Below, piece by piece: positions 7,669 to 11,122 of a stretch of DNA of 11,122 nucleotides. The position numbers were made by a program, and so were the translations under genes. A model generated the notes under the pieces. That model was not told the DNA's origin, did not search any database, and saw nothing but the letters and a program-made list of their open reading frames with translations. Each line of letters starts with the position of its first letter. Positions within the stretch are counted from its first letter, which is position 1. The DNA comes from Oscillospiraceae bacterium (lineage in GTDB: Bacteria; Bacillota; Clostridia; Oscillospirales; UBA929). The stretch spans positions 1 through 11,122 of the forward strand of contig JAISVY010000022.1 of NCBI GenBank assembly GCA_031271325.1, in the 5' to 3' direction.

Positions 7669-7674
7669 AACAAG

Positions 7675-7772
7675 CAGAGGGGCGGCACCTCAACGGTCTT
7701 CGCCTCAAGATAATTCAATTACAAAGTAACTGCCTACCTTTGGCTCGGGAGGGCAGTTACTTTGTTTTAATA
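7675..7772 (+). ncRNA. Putative antisense RNA antitoxin (about 98 nt)
   Basis: It is bounded by the promoter at 7639-7668 and the perfect 14-bp terminator stem at 7721-7765 followed by TTTAATAA. It is antisense to the end of the small-peptide reading frame (7757-7772) and to the mRNA 3' part. Its 5' half also has CACCTCaaCGG (7686-7696), close to CACCTCctcaCGG (7837-7849), the complement of the peptide gene's Shine-Dalgarno; CACCTC could pair with GAGGTG in that mRNA. The layout resembles type I systems such as txpA/RatA and par (fst/RNAII). Transcription itself is inferred, and the ends are approximate. Confidence 0.55.
7721..7765. terminator. Terminator shared by antisense RNA and peptide gene
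   Basis: ACAAAGTAACTGCC (7721-7734) and GGCAGTTACTTTGT (7752-7765) pair perfectly over 14 bp with a 17-nt loop. TTTAATAA follows on the plus strand, so it ends the antisense RNA. On the minus strand only TAATTGAATT follows, and the stronger leftward stop is at 7624-7651. The peptide stop codon lies inside the right arm. Confidence 0.8.
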
Positions 7773-7831
7773 ACGCGGATCAGTGACGCCAAGGCTTGCA
7801 GGAGTTTCCTGACCTCGACTATGTACTGCAT
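7757..7831 (-). CDS. 24-residue amphipathic cationic peptide, putative type I toxin
   Basis: Too short for ordinary gene calling. ATG at 7831, TAA at 7759-7757. The Shine-Dalgarno GGAGGTG (7843-7837) is 5 nt upstream. The peptide begins MQYIVEVRKLLQAL and ends KTK. It has about twelve aliphatic residues and five Arg/Lys against one Glu, so it could form a membrane-active amphipathic helix. The gene has a consensus promoter, a sequestered ribosome binding site and an antisense RNA at its 3' end, the usual setting of small type I toxins. I do not recognise the peptide as a named family (Fst, TxpA, BsrG, holin-like toxin). A leader peptide or inactive remnant is possible. An upstream ATG at 7836 gives only five codons. 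Confidence 0.6.
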   Translation of the reverse strand: MQYIVEVRKLLQALASLIRVIKTK

Positions 7832-7838
7832 CGCATCA

Positions 7839-7852
7839 CCTCCTCACGGAGG
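7839..7852 (-). promoter_or_regulatory. Ribosome-binding-site hairpin of the small-peptide mRNA
   Basis: Reverse strand: CCTCC-GTGA-GGAGG. The five bases of the Shine-Dalgarno GGAGG are fully paired with CCTCC, closed by a GNRA-type GTGA tetraloop. Such pairing would lower translation unless it is opened, as known for several type I toxin mRNAs. Confidence 0.6.
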
Positions 7853-7886
7853 ACAAAGACCGCCGACACACCGCCCATGCAAGCGT

Positions 7887-7915
7887 ATTATAATATTATT
7901 TGCCGCTTTCGTCAA
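7887..7915 (-). promoter_or_regulatory. Promoter of the small-peptide gene
   Basis: Reverse strand: -35 TTGACG (7915-7910), exactly 17-nt spacer, -10 TATAAT (7892-7887). The start near 7880 gives a leader of about 50 nt holding the Shine-Dalgarno hairpin. Confidence 0.8.
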
Positions 7916-7957
7916 GCGGGGGCGATTCGTGAGTCGTCTCCGCTGTCTGCTCCACGG

Positions 7958-8018
7958 CAAACGCATGAACGGACAAAATGCGCAAAAGCGGCATCCACAT
8001 GTCGGGGCGGCCGTCCTC
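7958..8018 (+). repeat. Dispersed intergenic repeat, copy B
   Basis: About 87% identical to the minus strand of 1257-1317 over 61-62 positions. It sits in the 7916-8112 gap between the small-peptide promoter and the deacetylase gene. The open frames through it look like repeat translations, not genes. Confidence 0.7.
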
Positions 8019-8055
8019 AGCCGCCGTGAACATCCCCCGGCGGCATTCGCCGCCA

Positions 8056-8076
8056 CCCCCTTCCGGTGGAAGGGGG
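8056..8076. repeat. GC-rich perfect hairpin downstream of the deacetylase gene
   Basis: CCCCCTTCC-ggt-GGAAGGGGG, a 9-bp perfect stem, 37 bp past the deacetylase stop. Neither side has a T-run, so it is more likely part of the repeat block than a normal terminator, though it may end the leftward transcript. A looser GCCGCC/GGCGGC pairing lies just to its left, around 8021-8046. Confidence 0.5.
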
Positions 8077-8112
8077 CAGCGGGGAATACGGGGGGACGCC
8101 CGCCGTTTCGCC

Positions 8113-8784
8113 TCAAATCAACGCAAAATGCCTGAAAACCTCGGTGTTGGTTCCGTACAGCACGTCGCCGCGACCCGCGACCTGTTTGCAGAAATTTTCA
8201 AAGCGATCCCACGATTGGTTGCCGTCCAGCTCATAGCTGTGCCCCCATACGTAAAACAGCCCGTCTCCGTCCGCGAGGAAGCGCTCCGCCAGCTCAAAGA
8301 GCCTCTCGTCTTCAACGTGGCATGTTGGGTGAAAACGCATCAGGTCGTGCTGAAGGGCGAAGTCATATGTAGCGTTGACCGTGCGGGCGAAGCGGATGCC
8401 GAGGGATTTCAGGCAATCCACGGCTTTGTCGTTATACAGCCCGTAAGCGTACGCCGCCCCGACCATCTTTTCGCCGAACAGCGTCTCCAGCGCTTGAATG
8501 TCCAGAGAGAACTCATCTTTCAGCTCTTCGTCGTTAAGCTCGGTGGGGGGCTTGTGGCGGTAACCGTGCACGCAGATTTCGTGCCCTGTGTAAACTCCTT
8601 TGTCGAACGGGTTCATCCGGCGAACCGTAAAATCCTTATGCTTCCAAGAACCCAAGTCCGTGAATAAGCCCGCGTTCAGGTTGAAACTGCATTTCAACCC
8701 GTAACGGTTCAGAAGCCGCACAAGCGCCCTGTCCGACTCCACCCCGTCGTCAAAACTGAAGGTCAACGCTTTTGTGATTTTCAT
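8113..8784 (-). CDS. Polysaccharide deacetylase (NodB homology, CE4) family protein
   Basis: 223 residues from ATG 8784, with AAAGGATGG about 6 nt upstream. CE4 motifs seen: motif 1 FSFDDG 9-14 (D12 as expected base, D13 metal ligand); motif 2 HGYRH 73-77 (the two metal-binding His) after GHEIC; motif 3 region YAYG 112-115 in place of the classical RxPxG; a C-terminal WGHSYEL with H182 as the likely catalytic His. The family removes N- or O-acetyl groups from chitooligosaccharides, peptidoglycan or other glycans using a divalent metal. There is no signal peptide or membrane segment, so it is either cytoplasmic or acts on a small substrate; the substrate cannot be told. A wobble-containing 10-bp hairpin at 8807-8828 lies in its leader. 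It may share a transcript with the SLOG gene 109 bp upstream. Confidence 0.93.
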   Translation of the reverse strand: MKITKALTFSFDDGVESDRALVRLLNRYGLKCSFNLNAGLFTDLGSWKHKDFTVRRMNPFDKGVYTGHEICVHGYRHKPPTELNDEELKDEFSLDIQALETLFGEKMVGAAYAYGLYNDKAVDCLKSLGIRFARTVNATYDFALQHDLMRFHPTCHVEDERLFELAERFLADGDGLFYVWGHSYELDGNQSWDRFENFCKQVAGRGDVLYGTNTEVFRHFALI

Positions 8785-8893
8785 CCGCTTCCATCCTTTC
8801 TTTTGAGGAACTGCTGAACAGCAACTCCTGTTTGACCCGAAGCGCCGCCGCGTCTGTTCGGCAAACCCTATTCACGGCGCGGGTCGTCGCGCC

Positions 8894-9235
8894 TCATTTT
8901 ACCAGCAGCACGCGGAACGGTTTATTTGTCCTGATGCAGGTCATAATAACATTCAGTGAGCCGCGGGACTTTCCGTCCCACAGCACAAGCGTAAAATCGG
9001 ACTCGGCGACGATCTGGCTGTTGCGAATCAGCGGCGCGGCGCGGTCGTACGTCTTGTAGTCGGGGCGGATGACGGTCATCGGGAGGTCTTGCTCTTCGGC
9101 GTAACGCTCGGCGAGTTTATCGGCGCCGGAAGCGCCGCCGCTGATGATCTCGCTCACGCCGGGCGGCACGTTCTCCGTTAAAACGCGGTATGCCCGCCCG
9201 TCCAGCGAACGCGAGCCCACAACGGCGACACGCAA
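8894..9235 (-). CDS. SLOG/DUF2493 family small nucleotide-binding-like protein
   Basis: 113 residues. The start codon is TTG at 9235, chosen because GAGGGGGG lies about 6 nt upstream and the protein begins at once with the family's first strand, VAVVGSRS (GSR at 7-9). Also seen: GGASGAD 33-39, RNxxIVxxSD 71-80 and LVLWDGKSRGS 83-93. Together these are the YspA/DUF2493 type of the SLOG (Rossmann-like) superfamily. Related SLOG proteins are proposed to bind nucleotides or nucleotide-derived signals; the exact ligand and role are unknown. It has its own promoter, divergent from spoIVB, and a possible LexA-like box in the leader. Confidence 0.9.
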   Translation of the reverse strand: MRVAVVGSRSLDGRAYRVLTENVPPGVSEIISGGASGADKLAERYAEEQDLPMTVIRPDYKTYDRAAPLIRNSQIVAESDFTLVLWDGKSRGSLNVIMTCIRTNKPFRVLLVK

Positions 9236-9275
9236 CCCGATCCCCCCTCTCGCCGATGGTTAGGTACTTCTGAAT

Positions 9276-9289
9276 TGAGCATTTGTTCG
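9276..9289 (-). promoter_or_regulatory. Possible LexA (SOS) box
   Basis: Reverse strand CGAACAAATGCTCA matches the Firmicutes consensus CGAACRNRYGTTYC at 12 of 14 positions. It lies about 26 bp downstream of the -10 of the SLOG gene promoter, where a repressor could block elongation. The 3' half is imperfect and a chance match is possible. An adjacent TTCGC-AATC-GCGAA dyad lies at 9285-9298. Confidence 0.3.
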
Positions 9290-9314
9290 CAATCGCGAAT
9301 ATTTGTTTGCCGTC

Positions 9315-9343
9315 AGTATACCACATAACAGGGGTTCAGGCAA
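9315..9343 (-). promoter_or_regulatory. Promoter of the SLOG/DUF2493 gene
   Basis: Reverse strand: -35 TTGCCT (9343-9338), 17-nt spacer, -10 TATACT (9320-9315), giving a leader of about 70 nt. A 7-bp dyad GTTATTT-tg-AAATAAC (9346-9361) lies immediately upstream of the -35. Confidence 0.6.
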
Positions 9344-9409
9344 GCGTTATTTTGAAATAACACCCTTTGCCGCCGCTTCTTGGCACGAAGGCAAGCGGGC
9401 TTCCTCGAA

Positions 9410-9474
9410 ACGGCGCGTTTTCGCCTGACACAATCCCTGTACTGGATGGAACCCCCTGTTTCAAAACGCGCCGT
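9410..9474. repeat. 12-bp perfect inverted repeat upstream of spoIVB
   Basis: ACGGCGCGTTTT (9410-9421) and AAAACGCGCCGT (9463-9474) are exact reverse complements, 41 nt apart. The right arm ends 43 bp before the spoIVB start, where its promoter would be expected. It may be a folded repeat, a terminator-like element for leftward transcripts, or a regulator site. Confidence 0.45.
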
Positions 9475-9517
9475 CCGTGGCACAGTATAGTTTAAAGTTT
9501 GAACCGCGAGGTGTACA

Positions 9518-10588
9518 ATGCGTAAAATCATTACGATATTCCTTTGCTTTATTTTACTAAGTCCCGTTCCGGCGCAGGCGGCGCGGGATCCGGTCCTCCC
9601 CGAAAGCGTAATCCCCGGCGGACATACGCTGGGCGTGAAACTGCAAACCGACGGTCTGATGGTGGTGGGGATGGCTCCCGTCAACACCTATGACGGAAAG
9701 GTCAGCCCGGCCGGCGACGCGGGCATTGTCAGCGGTGATATGATCACCCATATCCAGCGGCGCTCGCTCGCCACCGTCGCGGACCTGCTGGCTCTGACCG
9801 ACAGACTCTCCGGCGAGGCGCTGGAGGTCACCTATATCCGCGACGGCAAGATGTATTATACGACGCTGGTTCCGGCGAAATCCGCCGACGACGGCAGATA
9901 CCGCCTCGGCGTCTGGGTACGCGACAGCATGGCCGGCATCGGCACGATCACCTTCTATGACCCGGATACCGGACTGTTCGGCGCGCTGGGGCACGGCATC
10001 AACGAAGCCGAAACGGGGCGTTTGCTTCCGATGGGTTCCGGGCACGTGCTCTATTCCGAGGTGGAATCGGTGCGGCAGGGGCTGCCGGGTACGCCGGGCG
10101 AGCTGAAAGGAAAGTTCCGCGACGACAAAGCTTACGGTCATCTGCTCCGCAACACGGAAAGCGGCCTGTTCGGCACATTGACGACAGGAGAAGCCATGGG
10201 GAAAGCGATGGAAAAACCCGTCGCGATCGCGCCCTCCTCCGAGGTACGCGCGGGTAAGGCGGTGATTCTGTCTAACGTCACCGGCGACACGGTAGAACGC
10301 TTTGACATCGAGATCATCAAGATTTTCAACGGCGACGACTGCCGCAACTTCATGATCCGCGTTACCGACGAACGCCTGCTGACCCATACCGGCGGCATCG
10401 TGCAGGGGATGAGCGGCAGTCCGGTTCTGCAAAACGGCAGGCTGGTAGGCGCGGTGACCCATGTCCTGATCAACGACCCGGAACGCGGTTACGGCATCTT
10501 CGCCGAATCAATGCTGCGCGAGGGCATGAGAGCGCTGGACGCTCAAACTTGGCGCGAAGCCGAAGAAGACATGCCGATCGCCGCGTGA
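9518..10588 (+). CDS. spoIVB: SpoIVB-type serine peptidase (PDZ + S55)
   Basis: 356 residues from ATG 9518, with GCGAGGTG 4 nt upstream. Residues 1-21 are a hydrophobic signal or membrane anchor ending AQAA. A PDZ domain spans about 38-118 (LGVKL..., then GDMITHI at 73-79). The S55 peptidase domain has GALGHGI with His159, Asp284 in VTDERLL and Ser299 in GGIVQGMSGSP; the 15-residue Asp-Ser spacing equals that of B. subtilis SpoIVB (Asp363, Ser378), as does the GYGIF segment that follows. In B. subtilis the forespore makes SpoIVB, which crosses to the intermembrane space and cleaves SpoIVFA, releasing SpoIVFB to activate pro-sigma-K. The protein is shorter than the 426-residue Bacillus form. 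Usual neighbours recN and spo0A are absent here, so a paralogue is possible. No sigma-G promoter was convincing. Confidence 0.93.
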   Translation: MRKIITIFLCFILLSPVPAQAARDPVLPESVIPGGHTLGVKLQTDGLMVVGMAPVNTYDGKVSPAGDAGIVSGDMITHIQRRSLATVADLLALTDRLSGEALEVTYIRDGKMYYTTLVPAKSADDGRYRLGVWVRDSMAGIGTITFYDPDTGLFGALGHGINEAETGRLLPMGSGHVLYSEVESVRQGLPGTPGELKGKFRDDKAYGHLLRNTESGLFGTLTTGEAMGKAMEKPVAIAPSSEVRAGKAVILSNVTGDTVERFDIEIIKIFNGDDCRNFMIRVTDERLLTHTGGIVQGMSGSPVLQNGRLVGAVTHVLINDPERGYGIFAESMLREGMRALDAQTWREAEEDMPIAA

Positions 10589-10626
10589 CGGTACGGTTAT
10601 ATCAAAGTGTTGCCCCATATGTGTCA

Positions 10627-10726
10627 CTCTAAAAACCTCCCGCTCCGGCTTGCGATGCCGCGGCACAGCCGCCTGTTCGCAAGCCCTCCGCTCGTTCGCC
10701 TGACGGCGAACATGAGGTTTTTAGAG
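10627..10726. repeat. 100-bp branched palindromic element
   Basis: Outer arms CTCTAAAAACCTC (10627-10639) and GAGGTTTTTAGAG (10714-10726) pair perfectly over 13 bp. Inside are GGCTTGCG/CGCAAGCC (10647-10654 with 10678-10685) enclosing GCGGC-aca-GCCGC, and GTTCGCC-tgac-GGCGAAC (10694-10711). Together they form a Y-shaped fold, readable on either strand. It follows spoIVB by about 40 bp. I recall similar blocks as widespread intergenic repeats in gut Clostridia. It could act as a terminator, but no T-run follows. Confidence 0.7.
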
Positions 10727-10740
10727 CCTCTCAATATACA

Positions 10741-10886
10741 AGGGCGGCTGAACAGCCGCCCTGCGAGGCTGCAGACAAAGCCGTTTTGCTCTGGTTTTCC
10801 TCATTTGCCGGGCAAAACGGCGCATGGCTGCGCGGCTATGTCTTCAGCCTGCGGCGCGTCCGGTAAGCCGCGCCCTACATAGGTCT
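10741..10886. repeat. Second nested inverted-repeat block
   Basis: Starts with AGGGCGGCTG-aa-CAGCCGCCCT (10741-10762). Next come arms AGGCTGcAGACA (10766-10777) and TGTCTtCAGCCT (10839-10850), one mismatch, enclosing GCCGTTTTGC/GCAAAACGGC (10780-10789 with 10812-10821). GGCGCG/CGCGCC and a terminal CGCCCTACAT follow. The frame through 10607-10882 resembles a widespread spurious repeat-derived protein and is not called. With 10627-10726 this fills most of the spoIVB-ferredoxin gap. Confidence 0.65.
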
Positions 10887-10946
10887 TGCGGAACGTGCCG
10901 TTATCGCGCTTCACAGCTTTTTTCAGCCGGCAAATTCGGTATTTAT

Positions 10947-10988
10947 CAACTCGCGCCTGCGGCGCTTCGACCGAAAAAGAGTTGTTTT
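10947..10988 (+). terminator. Candidate terminator-like hairpin before the ferredoxin promoter
   Basis: CAACTC (10947-10952) pairs with GAGTTG (10979-10984), followed by TTTTG. Inside is GCGCC-tgc-GGCGC. The outer stem is short with a long loop, so this may only be the tail of the repeat block. Confidence 0.35.
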
Positions 10989-10992
10989 GCGG

Positions 10993-11037
10993 CTCCTATT
11001 TTACTTGCATTTTTCCAAACCTATGGTAAAATAGGAG
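10993..11037. promoter_or_regulatory. Operator-like perfect 12-bp inverted repeat at the ferredoxin promoter
   Basis: CTCCTATTTTAC (10993-11004) and GTAAAATAGGAG (11026-11037) are exact reverse complements 21 nt apart. The -35 abuts the left arm and the -10 lies inside the right arm. A second dyad, TATGGTA/TACCATA (11022-11028 with 11039-11045), overlaps it. This suits a repressor site or mutually exclusive RNA or DNA folds. Confidence 0.5.
11005..11032 (+). promoter_or_regulatory. Promoter of the ferredoxin gene
   Basis: -35 TTGCAT (11005-11010), 16-nt spacer, extended -10 TGG-TAAAAT (-10 at 11027-11032). The start near 11039 leaves a leader of about 27 nt with AGGAGG at 11053-11058. Confidence 0.6.
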
Positions 11038-11065
11038 ATACCATACCAAAACAGGAGGAAATACC

Positions 11066-11122
11066 ATGGCCTATAAAATCAACGACACCTGTATCAGCTG
11101 CGGCACCTGCGAGGGCGAGTGC
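11066..11122 (+). CDS. 4Fe-4S ferredoxin, partial (N-terminal 19 codons)
   Basis: ATG at 11066, 7 nt after AGGAGG. The 19 visible codons read MAYKINDTCISCGTCEGEC and give a complete CxxCxxCxxxC cluster motif with cysteines 9, 12, 15 and 19, the start of a short clostridial 2[4Fe-4S] ferredoxin of about 55-60 residues. Such proteins carry electrons in the cytoplasm for pyruvate:ferredoxin oxidoreductase, hydrogenases and similar enzymes. The second cluster motif is outside the window, so a larger ferredoxin-domain protein is not excluded. Confidence 0.9.
   Translation, partial: MAYKINDTCISCGTCEGEC

Noticed and set aside
7574..7708. 45-codon upstream extension of the helicase
   Set aside because: There is a good ribosome binding site just before 7573; the extension has no helicase features and overlaps a terminator and an opposing promoter.
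7740..8135. 131-codon plus-strand frame
   Set aside because: It lies over the toxin-like locus and dispersed repeat B, has no ribosome binding site, and its translation resembles that of repeat copy A.
8807..8828. 10-bp hairpin in the deacetylase leader as a terminator or riboswitch
   Set aside because: The stem needs two G-T wobbles and a 2-nt loop on the minus strand, no T-run follows, and no riboswitch architecture is recognisable.
9457..9491. Sigma-G or sigma-A promoter for spoIVB (CACAGTA or TATAGT)
   Set aside because: A -10-like element is present, but no acceptable -35 occurs at the right distance for either sigma factor.
9557..10462. 301-codon antisense frame inside spoIVB
   Set aside because: It is opposite the conserved SpoIVB catalytic motifs; a His/Arg-rich shadow of a GC-rich gene.
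10607..10882. 91-codon plus-strand frame
   Set aside because: It is made almost entirely of nested inverted repeats; similar sequences are commonly mis-annotated as proteins in gut Clostridia.

Overview
The window looks like a chromosomal segment of an endospore-forming, low-to-mid GC Clostridia (Oscillospiraceae/Ruminococcaceae-like) bacterium. Supporting signs are a SpoIVB-type sporulation protease, a large S-layer-homology (SLH) surface protein, strong AGGAGG-type ribosome binding sites, TTGACA/TATAAT promoters with 17-18 nt spacers, and GC-rich folded intergenic repeats of the sort common in gut Clostridia. The lineage is an inference from these traits. No rRNA, CRISPR array, transposase or phage gene was seen.

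Left part (1-1940): a leftward AAA ATPase/DUF4143 gene runs off the left edge. Behind it are a repeat-rich stretch and a leftward tRNA-Pro(GGG) gene with its own promoter and terminator. The divergent promoter of the surface-protein gene follows.

Centre (1961-7573): one very large rightward gene encodes a secreted 1225-residue protein with Ig-like modules and three C-terminal SLH domains. It converges on a leftward gene for a 610-residue UvrD/PcrA-like SF1 helicase whose C-terminus looks like a PD-(D/E)XK nuclease. A strong terminator and a short repeat hairpin separate them; the hairpin supplies the helicase stop codon.

The most interesting part is the roughly 300 bp behind the helicase gene (7624-7915). 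It has the layout of a type I toxin-antitoxin locus. A consensus leftward promoter drives a short mRNA whose Shine-Dalgarno is locked in a CCTCC-GTGA-GGAGG hairpin and which encodes a 24-residue amphipathic cationic peptide. A consensus rightward promoter drives an antisense RNA of about 100 nt ending in a perfect 14-bp terminator stem that overlaps the toxin stop codon. Neither product is covered by ordinary gene calling.

Right part (7916-11122): a dispersed repeat, then leftward genes for a NodB-type polysaccharide deacetylase and a small SLOG/DUF2493 protein (TTG start, possible LexA-like box in its leader). A rightward spoIVB-like protease gene follows. Next is about 400 bp of nested inverted repeats. 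The window ends with the promoter and first 19 codons of a ferredoxin, CxxCxxCxxxC. A perfect 12-bp inverted repeat overlaps that promoter.
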